From a bacterium (GTDB taxonomy: Bacteria > SZUA-79 > Acidulodesulfobacterales > Acidulodesulfobacteraceae): a stretch of 64,000 nt of DNA. How positions within the stretch are numbered: position 1 is the stretch's first letter; each line of letters opens with the position of its first letter. The position numbers and the translations under genes were made by a program. This document shows positions 9,221 through 18,432 of the stretch, piece after piece. The notes below the pieces were generated by a model that saw only the letters and a program-made list of their open reading frames with translations, had not been told where the DNA came from and did no database searches. The DNA is taken from assembly GCA_021798875.1 (NCBI GenBank), contig JAJZBN010000001.1, forward strand, positions 1-64,000, read 5' to 3'.

Positions 9221-10486
9221 ATGAATATATTTTTATTTGTCGTATCGACGAGAATTATTTTAATTTTAATTCTGATTTTATTGGTTTTATTTTATTTCAG
9301 GATAAAATTTTTTAAATTAAAAATCGATTTTATCGACCGCAAGAGCGAAAACCGCAGCAGATTTAAACTTAAAGAGATTAACGGAATAATACATTTTCAT
9401 ACGGTATATTCCGACGGTTCCGGACGCATCGAAGATCTTATAAAGACCGCTAAAGAACTTAAAGCGGATTTTCTCGTTTCTTCCGACCATAACACGCTTA
9501 AGCCTAAAGTTGACGGATTGGAAGGTTATTACGACGGACTTTTTTATTTTGCGGGAGAAGAAATTAATACTGAATTCGGACATTTCCTTGCATTAGGTAT
9601 CGAAAAAGAGATAAAACGAGGCAACTATAAAGACGTTTTATCCGAGATAAAAAAGCAGAACGCGGCGGGAATTATATGCCATCCGCATAACTGGTGGACG
9701 CCTTGGAAAAATTTCAAAGTAAAAGGTTACGACGGCATCGAAATTATAAATTTAGACTCTCAGTGGCGGGGCATGAGCCCTTTATATATGATTGCCGTAA
9801 TTTTTACTTATAAAATAAATTCTTTTTACGCCCTTCATTTTTTGTCGCATAAACCGGTAAAAACCATAAAATTTTGGGACTCGGTTCAGAAGCACAAAAA
9901 TATGAAGACCGGTATAGCGTCTGCCGATGCTCATTCAAACGTTAAGGTAACGAGAAAAAAGCGGGTTAAATTTCCTAAATATTCGGAACTTTTTTCGGTA
10001 GCAAGGACTCACGTTATTTTGGACGAAAAGCCGTCCGGCAAAGTTGCCGGCGACAAAAAGAAAATTACGGAAGCGATAAAAAAAGGAAGATGTTTTTTTG
10101 CTTTCGACATGTTCGGTATTCCAAAAGGTTTTTACTTCGGAGCGGAGTCTTCGGACGGAAAAAAATATTTCAGCGGCGATTATATAAACGCCGCTGAAAT
10201 TAATTTTGTCGTCAAAAATTTAGACAAAAACGATAAAAAAAATGTTATAATATTTGCCGGAATAGATATAAACGGCAGGAAAAATCCTTATAAAATAAAT
10301 TTATTTAGAAACGGAAAAAAAATATTTTCGTCGAAGAATACCGACTTTATTTATGAAATAAACGATTTTTCAAAAGAACCTAAACCGGAACCTAAGTCAA
10401 ATTTTTACAGGGTAGAAATAGACGTTTATTTCGGGCGCAAAAAAATAACGTATCTTTATTCAAACAATATAGAAATATACGGGTGA
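9221..10486 (+). CDS. Membrane-anchored PHP-domain phosphoesterase
   Basis: A single N-terminal hydrophobic segment (about residues 3-27) precedes a PHP metal-dependent phosphoesterase domain. Candidate metal ligands are visible in IHFHTVYSDGSG, SSDHNT, ICHPHNWW and ASADAH. A C-terminal region of about 130 residues looks beta-rich. The substrate is unknown; PHP proteins hydrolyse phosphate esters. An alternative GTG start at 9200 would overlap the upstream gene; the ATG at 9221 gives a cleaner membrane anchor. The stop overlaps the region just before bioA, suggesting one operon with its neighbours. Confidence 0.8.
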   Translation: MNIFLFVVSTRIILILILILLVLFYFRIKFFKLKIDFIDRKSENRSRFKLKEINGIIHFHTVYSDGSGRIEDLIKTAKELKADFLVSSDHNTLKPKVDGLEGYYDGLFYFAGEEINTEFGHFLALGIEKEIKRGNYKDVLSEIKKQNAAGIICHPHNWWTPWKNFKVKGYDGIEIINLDSQWRGMSPLYMIAVIFTYKINSFYALHFLSHKPVKTIKFWDSVQKHKNMKTGIASADAHSNVKVTRKKRVKFPKYSELFSVARTHVILDEKPSGKVAGDKKKITEAIKKGRCFFAFDMFGIPKGFYFGAESSDGKKYFSGDYINAAEINFVVKNLDKNDKKNVIIFAGIDINGRKNPYKINLFRNGKKIFSSKNTDFIYEINDFSKEPKPEPKSNFYRVEIDVYFGRKKITYLYSNNIEIYG

Positions 10487-10494
10487 GACATATT

Positions 10495-11880
10495 ATGAAC
10501 GGTAATAACGATAATTTAAAAACGGACTTAAACGCCGCAGATATCGAAAAAATAGACAGAGAGTTCGTCTGGCATCCTTTTACGCAAATGTCGGACTGGG
10601 AAAAAGAACGCAACCTTATAATCGAAAGAGGGGAGGGAGTTTACCTTTACGATATTCACGGAAACAGGTATATAGACGGAGTATCGTCCTTATGGGTAAA
10701 CGTTCACGGACACAATAATCCGGAACTGAACTCCGCGCTTAAAGAACAGATAGATAAAATAGCGCACAGCACGCTTTTGGGTCTTGCAAACGTGCCGTCG
10801 GCGATTCTTGCAGAAAAACTAATTGAAATAGCGCCTGGAAATCTTAAAAAAGTTTTTTATTCCGACTCCGGTTCGACCTCAGTTGAAATTGCTATAAAAG
10901 TAGCTTTTCAGTACTTCAGGCAAAAAGGGCCGAAATATAAAGACAAGAAAAAAATAATAGCAGCAACGTCGGCTTATCACGGAGATACAATAGGAAGCGT
11001 TTCGGTCGGAGGAATAGGACTTTTTCATTCCATATATAAACCCCTGTTGTTTGATACCGTAAGAATAACCTATCCTTACTGCTACAGATGCCCTTACGGT
11101 TTAAAATATCCTGACTGCGCTTTGCACTGCGCAAAAGAAGCCGAAAAGATAATTAAAGTGCATGCGGAAGAGTCCTGCGCTTTGATTATAGAGCCTATGA
11201 TACAGGGAGCGTCGGGGATGATAACTATGCCGGTAGGATATTTGAAAAAAATAGAAAGAGCATGTAAAGACAACGGAGTTTTGCTGATATTGGACGAAGT
11301 TGCTACCGGTTTCGGCAGGACGGGAAAAATGTTCGCCGCTTTCCATGAAGACGTTTCGCCGGACGCAATGTGTGTCGCAAAAGGAATTACCGGCGGCTAT
11401 CTCCCTATGGCGGCTACTTTGTTCACGCAGGAAATTTACGACGGATTTCTCGGAAAATACGAAGACAATAAAACGTTCTTTCACGGACATACTTATACCG
11501 GAAATCAGCTTGCTTCTGCCTGCGCCGTAAAATCCGTCGAACTTTTCAAAAAAAACGGAATTTTAAATAAAATGAAACCGGTTATCAAACGTTTTAACGA
11601 ACTTTTGAAACGCTTTTATGACCTTAAACACGTCGGAGAAGTTAGAAATATAGGACTTATGGCGGGAATCGAATTAGTTAAAGACAAAGAAACCAAAGAA
11701 CCGTTTGCCGAACATGAAAGAATAGGACATAAAGTAATTTTAAAAGCAAGGGAGAAAGGCGTAATCATAAGACCGTTAGGCAACGTCATCGTCTTAATGC
11801 CGCCGTTGGTTATAGACGAAAATACCCTTGAAACGCTCTGTTCCGTCGTTAACGAATCTATCGAAGAGGTAACACAGTAG
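10495..11880 (+). CDS. bioA: Adenosylmethionine-8-amino-7-oxononanoate aminotransferase
   Basis: This PLP-dependent class III aminotransferase converts KAPA to DAPA in biotin synthesis, normally with SAM as amino donor. The N-terminal WHPFTQM motif and DGVSSLWVNVHGH are characteristic of BioA. LDEVATGFGRTG is the cofactor-binding segment, and Lys296 in VAKGITGG is the predicted PLP lysine. The length (461 residues) is normal. The ATG at 10495 is preferred over a GTG at 10483 because GGTGAG lies about seven bases before it. No other biotin gene is in the window. A palindromic repeat follows the stop. Confidence 0.93.
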   Translation: MNGNNDNLKTDLNAADIEKIDREFVWHPFTQMSDWEKERNLIIERGEGVYLYDIHGNRYIDGVSSLWVNVHGHNNPELNSALKEQIDKIAHSTLLGLANVPSAILAEKLIEIAPGNLKKVFYSDSGSTSVEIAIKVAFQYFRQKGPKYKDKKKIIAATSAYHGDTIGSVSVGGIGLFHSIYKPLLFDTVRITYPYCYRCPYGLKYPDCALHCAKEAEKIIKVHAEESCALIIEPMIQGASGMITMPVGYLKKIERACKDNGVLLILDEVATGFGRTGKMFAAFHEDVSPDAMCVAKGITGGYLPMAATLFTQEIYDGFLGKYEDNKTFFHGHTYTGNQLASACAVKSVELFKKNGILNKMKPVIKRFNELLKRFYDLKHVGEVRNIGLMAGIELVKDKETKEPFAEHERIGHKVILKAREKGVIIRPLGNVIVLMPPLVIDENTLETLCSVVNESIEEVTQ

Positions 11881-11902
11881 GTAAATAAAATTATGTATCA
11901 AG

Positions 11903-11989
11903 AAAAAGGTGTCAGATTTTATTTTCCGCATGTAAAAAGTTAATTGTTGTCTAATGTTGGTAGCGGAAAATTAATCTGACACCTTTTTC
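11903..11989. repeat. Palindromic repeat, AAAGGTGTCAGATT family
   Basis: This is an imperfect palindrome of about 85 bp between bioA and the dedA-like gene. The left arm runs from AAAAAGGTGTCAGATTTTAT through TTTCCGC (11903-11929). The right arm runs from GCGGAAAATTAATCTGACAC to CTTTTT (11963-11988), with a loop of about 33 bp. The same arms recur at 23447-23536 and 27649-27731. The structure resembles REP/BIME elements mobilised by REP-associated tyrosine transposases. In RNA it could form a strong hairpin and might act as a terminator or stability element. Confidence 0.85.
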
Positions 11990-11999
11990 AAATAAAATT

Positions 12000-12623
12000 A
12001 TGAATTTAAACACTTTAAATAAAGGCTATATAGGGGTATTTTTTTCATGGGCTTTAGCCGTCGGGCTTTTTTACCCCGGAATTATTTTTTTAATGTTTTT
12101 AGAATCGTGCGCTATCCCCATTTCTTCGGAAGTTGTTTTAATGGTTTCCGGTTTTCTTTCAGGAGAAGGCAAAATAAATTTTTACCTTGTAGTTTTAAGC
12201 GCTACGGTAGGAACTTTAGCCGGTTCATCCCTGCTTTATTATATAGGTAAAAAAGGCGGAAGGCGTATAATGGAAAAATACGGAAAATATTTCTTGGTAA
12301 GCAAAAAAGACCTTGATAAAGCGGAAGTCTGGTTTAAAAAATACGGTTCCATAACCGTTTTTATCGGTATATGCCTTCCCGTCATTAAAACTTATATCGG
12401 TTTTCCCCCGGGCGCTTCCCTTATGAATTACAAAAAATTTGCCGTTTATATAGTCATAGGCTCGCTGATATATAATACTGCCGTCGCTTATCTCGGCTTA
12501 GTAGTGGGACGAAACATAAATCTTTTTATTCCGTATTTTAAAAAATTCGGTATTATTCTTATAGCAGCCGTTATAGTGCTTATAATTATATACTTGTACA
12601 GGCATATAAAAGAATCAAGATAA
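12000..12623 (+). CDS. DedA-family membrane protein
   Basis: This 207-residue inner-membrane protein has several hydrophobic segments and the DedA (SNARE-associated/VTT) pattern. FLESCAIPISSEVVLMVSGF matches the conserved acidic-proline region, and GSLLYYIGKKGGRR and FIGICLPVIKTYIGFPPG match the re-entrant loop regions. Family members are lipid transporters or flippases that support membrane homeostasis. The palindrome at 11903-11989 ends about 10 bp before the ATG, so the immediate 5' region is repeat-derived and no clear ribosome site is seen. Confidence 0.88.
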   Translation: MNLNTLNKGYIGVFFSWALAVGLFYPGIIFLMFLESCAIPISSEVVLMVSGFLSGEGKINFYLVVLSATVGTLAGSSLLYYIGKKGGRRIMEKYGKYFLVSKKDLDKAEVWFKKYGSITVFIGICLPVIKTYIGFPPGASLMNYKKFAVYIVIGSLIYNTAVAYLGLVVGRNINLFIPYFKKFGIILIAAVIVLIIIYLYRHIKESR

Positions 12624-12668
12624 CAAGATTATATAAATTCTATAATTATTATAATATTATAATAAAAG

Positions 12669-14444
12669 ATGTTTTCTAAAAAATCGCACCCTGCGGCAGC
12701 CGGACGTTTTGCTTCATACGGCGAAATAGTTAATAATTTCAGCGTACGCATAGCGGACTCAGGCAAAACAGGCAATGGCGGTAAAGCGGGCGAGGGAAAC
12801 GCATCGATGCCTGCTTTAAACGCAAACATCCCTTATATTATTGCATTATATTTAGTATCTTTAATAACCGCCATAATTTTGACGCTGTTTTTAAATACCG
12901 TATCCGGATTTACGTTAACGATAGAATATATTTTACTGTCGGTTTTTATTTTTTTTATATTATATTTTACGATAAATAAAATAAGAAGTTTAAAAAATGA
13001 AATAAACGGAAACGCTTTCGCCAAAAAAGTTAAAATCGATAATTTTTTAAAAGAAGAAAAATCTTTCGACCTCGGTATTTTAAAAACTTCGGCAGGTAAA
13101 ACAGGAAAGACAGGAACGGGCGGTAAAAAATATCCGGACGTCGTTATCGGACTTGACGAGAAAAAAAGGTACGAACACATGCTGATAGTTTCGCCGACCG
13201 GAGGAGGAAAAACTTCCAACTATATAATTCCCGGAATTATTTCCGATGCTTCGTCGTCCGGTATATCGGTTTTTGCGGTAGATATAGACAGTCCCTATTT
13301 ATACGAAGCTGTTAAAAAAGACTGGAAAAAAACCGGCAAGAGGGTAGTATTGTTTGACCCCTACGCAGAATTTTATGAAAATTCAGTAAATTTTAATCCG
13401 CTTACCGATAAAAACGGCAGACCTTTAACAGACGATAAACTGCTAAATATTACTTCCATGCTTTTTCATATAGATAAAAGCGAGATGAAAGGCGGCGACG
13501 TCCATGCACATAAATATTACGCAAGAAGGTCCTCTGACCTGTTTTATGCCGTTCTTCTTTATTTAAAATACAGATATGAAGAGAAATATTTCGATTTTTT
13601 TACCGTTAAGTCGTTTTTTGAAAGAGGGGTCAAGTTTATCGAAAACGAAATCGTTAAATTTAACGGTGAAAACGAAAAGAAAATAAAAAATTTATTCAAC
13701 AATTTTTTGGAACTTCCCGTTTACGAAAGAGCAAAAGTAGCAACCGACGTATTAAACAATTTAGATTTTTTAAACGATCCGAACGTCGGAAAATATTTTA
13801 AATGCAAAAATAAAAATAATGATAATGATAAAAAAGCAGATTGTTTTTATTTAGAAGACTTTTTTACGGAAGATACGCTCTTTATAACAGGCATTCCGAA
13901 AGAAAAAATAAATTCCGGCGGAGGCAGGCTGATATCTTTTATTGCGCAAATATTTATAGACGGAATATACGAAAACAGAAGAAGCGCATTAAGGGAGAAA
14001 AACGGCGAAATTCAAGATGCCGAACGCAGTTTTTTTATTTATCTCGACGAATTTCCGGTTTTAACTTTAAGCGATTTCGATACGGAACTTGCAAATTTAA
14101 GGAAAACAAATACCGGCGTGTGTATTACCGTTCAGGATATCGCTTTTTTAAAAGCACGTTACGGCGATATTGCTTTAATTGCATCGAATATCGGAACTCA
14201 TATAGTTATGGGTCATGCAGGATGGGAAACCTGCAAATACTATTCCGAAATGTCGGGCGAGCGTTACGTATTGCATAAAGAATTTTTAAAAAAACATATC
14301 AATGATTTAGATTTCGGCGAATCTCCCGTAGCTTCAGGTTTATATCCCTTAATTTCGCCGGACGAATTAAAAAATATGGATAGAAATTCCGTTTTTGTTT
14401 ACACTAAATACGTAAACCCCTTTATATTAAGTTTACGTCAGTAA
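12669..14444 (+). CDS. VirD4/TraG-like type IV coupling ATPase, orphan
   Basis: This 591-residue membrane ATPase resembles type IV coupling proteins. Two transmembrane helices (about 54-75 and 84-101) are followed by Walker A SPTGGGKT (175-182) and Walker B YLDEF with D460-E461. FDPYAEFYENSVNFNPL and TVQDIAFLKARYG match VirD4/TraG regions. Coupling proteins deliver DNA-protein complexes to conjugation channels. No relaxase, VirB or mating-pair gene is in the window, so this is either a remnant or a lone DNA/protein pump. The N-terminus (residues 1-50) is Gly/Ser/Ala-rich. No Shine-Dalgarno is evident before the ATG. Confidence 0.82.
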   Translation: MFSKKSHPAAAGRFASYGEIVNNFSVRIADSGKTGNGGKAGEGNASMPALNANIPYIIALYLVSLITAIILTLFLNTVSGFTLTIEYILLSVFIFFILYFTINKIRSLKNEINGNAFAKKVKIDNFLKEEKSFDLGILKTSAGKTGKTGTGGKKYPDVVIGLDEKKRYEHMLIVSPTGGGKTSNYIIPGIISDASSSGISVFAVDIDSPYLYEAVKKDWKKTGKRVVLFDPYAEFYENSVNFNPLTDKNGRPLTDDKLLNITSMLFHIDKSEMKGGDVHAHKYYARRSSDLFYAVLLYLKYRYEEKYFDFFTVKSFFERGVKFIENEIVKFNGENEKKIKNLFNNFLELPVYERAKVATDVLNNLDFLNDPNVGKYFKCKNKNNDNDKKADCFYLEDFFTEDTLFITGIPKEKINSGGGRLISFIAQIFIDGIYENRRSALREKNGEIQDAERSFFIYLDEFPVLTLSDFDTELANLRKTNTGVCITVQDIAFLKARYGDIALIASNIGTHIVMGHAGWETCKYYSEMSGERYVLHKEFLKKHINDLDFGESPVASGLYPLISPDELKNMDRNSVFVYTKYVNPFILSLRQ

Positions 14445-14522
14445 TTAATCAGCTATTAGTCGTTCGTTAATGGCATCGCAGTCATTTCGCGAACCGTAAA
14501 GCGTCGAAACAGCTTCTCCAAG

Positions 14523-16409
14523 CTATTTCTGCAAATTTATTGCGGAAATCATAGTGTCCGCAAGGTTTTTATAGGTAGAAGAAGACGCATTTTTTTTTAG
14601 TATGGAATAGTATTTCAGGGCAAGTTTTTTATTTTTTAAATATTTCATATATATATATGCTATCTGGGACAGTTCGTACTGAAAATGTTTGCCGGAGGCA
14701 TCAAGTCCGTATCCATTACTAAAATCGTCGAGCGAAAGTTTATATTTTTTCTGCGAATAATTTATCAGCCCAAGATAATAATAAACGTCGTATAATATGT
14801 TTTCGTTCTTTTTTTCTTTTGAAAATCCGTTATTTAAAATTTGTTCAAAATAATATTTCGCCTTTATTGTATTATTTTTGTCGAATTCATTTTTTCCGAG
14901 ATAATAAAGATATTTTATTCTATTTTCGGGTTTCATTAAATTCATGCTGTTTTTCAACAGGGTAGTATAATTTTCAACGAGATTTAATTTTTTGTATAGT
15001 TTTAGTTTCAATTTTATTATTTTATCCGCCAGTTTTAAATTCTTTACAGCCTTTATATTTATTTTATTAAGAAGCGAAAGAGATTTTTTGTAATTTTTCA
15101 TTTTAAAATATATATATGCGTTAAGATATAAGCTTTTATATTTTTTTGCATAAAACAGAGCCGACTTAAAATTCTTTTCGTTAAGTTTAATTTTAGCAAG
15201 GTATGCATAAGTTTTAGGTTTTATATACTTAGATGGAATTAAAAAACTTATATTATTAAAAGTTTTAAAAGCATCTTTATATTTTTCCGTTTTTTTGGAT
15301 TTATAGTCGTTTTTTACTATCTTATATAGCAGTCCTGCAGCTTTTTTTTCGGTTTCGGTTTTTTCTTTTCCTTTTATCAAACGAATGGAGCCGGAATCGA
15401 AAAGTATTCGTTTTACGTATTTTAATTCTTTTTCAGGTTTGTTTAAAGATTTATAATATGACGCCAAAAATTTTAAAGATTTCATTTCGATGACGGGATA
15501 GCCTATTTCTAAAGAAGCATTTTTAATATATTTAATTCCTTTTTTATTATTCTGTTTAACTAACGACATTCCGTAATAAGCCAAACCGTTTTTATAATAG
15601 TACCCGGTGCAGTATCCGGAAGATTTAACGAAATAGTTTTGGGCGACTGGGTATTTTTTCTCATAGTATGCTATCATTCCGGAAAAGTAGGATTTATAGC
15701 ACGACTCTTTCTTTTTATCGGAAAATAAATTTTTTATGTTTTTTAATGTTCTAAGAGCTCTTGAAAAATTTTTTTTATGATTGATAAGATAATTTAAATA
15801 AACCGTTTTGAAATAACCGCTTCTTTTTTTTAAAAATATGGATTTTTGCAAAATTTTTTTAACATGGTCTTTATCGTAAAGTTTGTCGGCGTTTTTCACG
15901 ACTCCGCAAGAAGCGTAAGATAAAGTCAAGAATACGAGCGACCTGTCGTAAAGTTTGCTTCCTTTTTTGCTTTTAGTTAAAAGAAAATCGAAATCCCGTA
16001 TCGAGCGTCTGTAATTTTTTAAATTAAAATCGCATCTCGCCATATAATATATAACGTTATAAATATCTTTATAATCGGGATTTTTATAAATTACTCTTTG
16101 AAAATAGGGTTTTGCCAAGAAAAAATTTTTTTCTTTAAAAAGAACTTTTCCGGTAAGGAAATAAACGCCGGAATATAATTTTTTCCCCATTCTAAAGTTA
16201 TTTAATATATATTTAAGATTAATGCGCGCATTGTAATAACTGCCGGCTTTATACTCTTTTAAAGCCTTTTCGTATAACTGTTCAGCTTTAGAATGTGCGG
16301 CGGCTGCGGCTGTTTGAGCATTAGCGCCGAAAATAAAAAAACTTTGCGTGAATGCGGAAAATATAAGAGCTATATATATAAAGAGTATTTTATTTTTTAT
16401 TCTTTTCAT
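14523..16409 (-). CDS. Secreted TPR-repeat protein
   Basis: This 628-residue, very Lys/Tyr-rich protein has an N-terminal signal peptide (hydrophobic residues about 8-31, then an Ala-rich stretch). Multiple degenerate TPR units follow, for example KALKEYKAGSYYNARINLKY near the start and YYFEQILNNG near the end. It is predicted to be periplasmic or outer-membrane-associated. Its start overlaps the end of the upstream FleQ-like gene by 20 bp, so the two are translationally coupled. Function is unknown; a motility-related or secretin-pilotin-like scaffold role is inference from position only. Confidence 0.7.
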   Translation of the reverse strand: MKRIKNKILFIYIALIFSAFTQSFFIFGANAQTAAAAAHSKAEQLYEKALKEYKAGSYYNARINLKYILNNFRMGKKLYSGVYFLTGKVLFKEKNFFLAKPYFQRVIYKNPDYKDIYNVIYYMARCDFNLKNYRRSIRDFDFLLTKSKKGSKLYDRSLVFLTLSYASCGVVKNADKLYDKDHVKKILQKSIFLKKRSGYFKTVYLNYLINHKKNFSRALRTLKNIKNLFSDKKKESCYKSYFSGMIAYYEKKYPVAQNYFVKSSGYCTGYYYKNGLAYYGMSLVKQNNKKGIKYIKNASLEIGYPVIEMKSLKFLASYYKSLNKPEKELKYVKRILFDSGSIRLIKGKEKTETEKKAAGLLYKIVKNDYKSKKTEKYKDAFKTFNNISFLIPSKYIKPKTYAYLAKIKLNEKNFKSALFYAKKYKSLYLNAYIYFKMKNYKKSLSLLNKINIKAVKNLKLADKIIKLKLKLYKKLNLVENYTTLLKNSMNLMKPENRIKYLYYLGKNEFDKNNTIKAKYYFEQILNNGFSKEKKNENILYDVYYYLGLINYSQKKYKLSLDDFSNGYGLDASGKHFQYELSQIAYIYMKYLKNKKLALKYYSILKKNASSSTYKNLADTMISAINLQK

Positions 16410-17877
16410 ATCTTTTTAATTTTTCTATTAAAGTTGTTCTGTTAAGCCCCAGCATTTTTGCCGCTTTTTCCTTTACGCCTCCGGAAATTTTCATGGCTTT
16501 TTCAATAATTTCTCTTTCGGCGGCTTCCATTTTTTCTTTTAAATTAATTTTAAACGGTTCTTCCGCGAATCCGGTTTCAAATTTTTCTTCTATATTTAAA
16601 TATTCCGTACGTTCTTGAAGTAAATTTTCGGAATGGACGATATTATTCGATTTTTTTAAATATTTATCGGGTATATCTTTTCCGGTTATCAAACCACCTT
16701 CGTTTAATACTACCAGCATTTCCATTAAATTTTCAAGCTCCCGGACGTTGCCCGTCCACGGATAATTTAATAGTATATCGAAAGCGTCTTCGGAAATTCC
16801 GTAAACCGAGTCGTTCTGGTAGCCGCCGAATTTTTTTAAAAAATAGTATATAAGAATAATAATATCCGTCTTCCTTTCTCTTAAGGGCAGAAGATGAACG
16901 GGTATTACGTTAATTCTGTAATAGAAATCTTCTCTAAATAGATTTTTGGCAATAAGTTTTTCTAAATTTTTATTAGTAGCGGAAATAATTCTCACGTCTA
17001 TTTTTTTTGTTTTTACCGAACCTATAGGTTCTATTTCTCTTTCCTGAATAACTCTTAAAAGTTTTACTTGAAGAGAAGGGCTCATATCGCCTATTTCGTC
17101 CAAAAACAGTGTTGATTTATCCGCAAGATCCAATCTGCCAGGTTTGTCGGCAAAAGCACCGGTAAAGGCGCCTTTTTTATATCCGAACAGCTCGCTTTCT
17201 AAAAGTCCTTCCGGAAACGCCCCGCAATTTACCGACACCATTGGACGTCCGCTTCGTTTTGATTTATTATGTATTAATCTTGCTATCAGTTCTTTTCCCG
17301 TGCCGGATTCTCCCGTAATAAGAACCGAACTTTCAGAAGGCGCTATTCTGCAAATTTTTTTAACGGTTTGGGTTATATGCTCCGAAATTCCGTAAATATT
17401 GACGCCGGTATCTTTAACATCTTCATTTTCGGAACATAAATCTTCAAGCAGGGTAGATTCTTTATCGATAAAAGCGTTGTAGCGCTTCTTTTTGAAAATT
17501 TTAGCGTCGATAAACCTTTCGTAAGCCAATTTTTTGATATTTGCCGAATGAATTACGTGGTCTATATTATGTTTTATTAAAAAAATTACGTCCCGCTCGT
17601 TTAATTTGTTTAAGTTTTCTATATAAACATAAAGCTTAACGTTTCTTTTCGGTTTTATCGACGATATTTCTTTTATGTAATTTTTGTCGTATTCGGTTAT
17701 AATATATGTATTGCTGTTGAAACTGCGCGGCAGGTTTTTGAAATTGCCGTATATCGCTATATTATCTTCCGGCAAAGTCCGCGAAAGAGCTTTTTTTATA
17801 GTTTCTACCGTTTTTTTTTGTTCGGACAATATATAGACTAAATATTCGTTTTTTTCCGTTTGACTAATATTGTTCAT
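16390..17877 (-). CDS. Sigma54-dependent activator, FleQ/FlrA-like
   Basis: This enhancer-binding protein has a degenerate receiver-like N-terminal domain (about 1-140), a central AAA+ domain and a C-terminal Fis-type helix-turn-helix (about 450-490; AAKMLGLNRTTLIEKLKRY). Walker A GESGTGKE is at 189-196, the sigma54-contacting GAFTGA loop is intact and FLDEIGDM is Walker B. The receiver lacks a clear phosphoacceptor aspartate (ITEYDK where a D would be expected), as in FleQ/FlrA flagellar master regulators. It probably activates the sigma54 promoters seen before flgD, fliL or flgF. FleQ proteins also bind c-di-GMP; whether this one does is not visible. Confidence 0.85.
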   Translation of the reverse strand: MNNISQTEKNEYLVYILSEQKKTVETIKKALSRTLPEDNIAIYGNFKNLPRSFNSNTYIITEYDKNYIKEISSIKPKRNVKLYVYIENLNKLNERDVIFLIKHNIDHVIHSANIKKLAYERFIDAKIFKKKRYNAFIDKESTLLEDLCSENEDVKDTGVNIYGISEHITQTVKKICRIAPSESSVLITGESGTGKELIARLIHNKSKRSGRPMVSVNCGAFPEGLLESELFGYKKGAFTGAFADKPGRLDLADKSTLFLDEIGDMSPSLQVKLLRVIQEREIEPIGSVKTKKIDVRIISATNKNLEKLIAKNLFREDFYYRINVIPVHLLPLRERKTDIIILIYYFLKKFGGYQNDSVYGISEDAFDILLNYPWTGNVRELENLMEMLVVLNEGGLITGKDIPDKYLKKSNNIVHSENLLQERTEYLNIEEKFETGFAEEPFKINLKEKMEAAEREIIEKAMKISGGVKEKAAKMLGLNRTTLIEKLKRYEKNKK

Positions 17878-17898
17878 ATTATTTATAATTTATATACT

Positions 17899-18432
17899 AT
17901 GCTGACTATAATAATAGACGGATACAATTTTATTTTCAACTCTTACTTTAAAGTTAGTTTTAAATCCGACGAACTTCAAAAGCTAAGAGAGGAGACGATA
18001 AATTTTTTATCAAAATATTATAATGTAAAAAAGAATAAAGTGGTAGTGGTTTTTGACGGATACAATACCGACGAACCTTTGGAGTCGAAATACAACCGTC
18101 AAAATATTGATGTGGTGTATTCAAAAAAAGACGAAAAAGCTGATGACGTTATAGTAAGGCTGTCTAAGAGCATAAAGGGCAGTTTATTGGTCGTAACTAA
18201 CGATAACGGTATAAGGCGGAGAGTTTCAAATAGCGATTGTTCCTGCTTGGATATCGACGAGTTTGTAAAATTAGCCCGCGGTATTATCGAAAATGGGGAA
18301 AATCGATTTTATGAAGAATATGGCGACGATGAAGAAGGCACAGAAAGGAGAATAGGCGGAGTTAAAAAGGGCAATCCTCATAAACTTTCAAAGAAAGAAA
18401 GATCAAAAATAAAAAAGATCAAAAAACTTTAG
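17899..18432 (+). CDS. NYN-domain ribonuclease, YacP/Rae1-like
   Basis: This 177-residue protein has a PIN-like NYN fold. Conserved acidic positions occur in IIIDGYNF, VVVFDGYN, KADDVIVRL and VTNDNGIRRRV. YacP-type proteins are predicted or shown endoribonucleases. A basic C-terminal tail (last 25 residues) may contact RNA. The ATG at 17899 starts the domain cleanly; a longer in-frame TTG start at 17860 would run into the divergent FleQ-like gene. It is divergent from that gene by about 20 bp and overlaps the fliH 3' end by 14 bp. Confidence 0.85.
   Translation: MLTIIIDGYNFIFNSYFKVSFKSDELQKLREETINFLSKYYNVKKNKVVVVFDGYNTDEPLESKYNRQNIDVVYSKKDEKADDVIVRLSKSIKGSLLVVTNDNGIRRRVSNSDCSCLDIDEFVKLARGIIENGENRFYEEYGDDEEGTERRIGGVKKGNPHKLSKKERSKIKKIKKL

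Noticed and set aside
10483-10494. GTG start of bioA overlapping the upstream stop
   Set aside because: It would give four extra residues and leave GGTGAG inside the gene, whereas the ATG at 10495 has that site at a suitable distance.
17860-17898. TTG start for the NYN gene
   Set aside because: It would overlap the divergent FleQ-like gene and add residues outside the conserved domain; ATG 17899 begins right at the domain.
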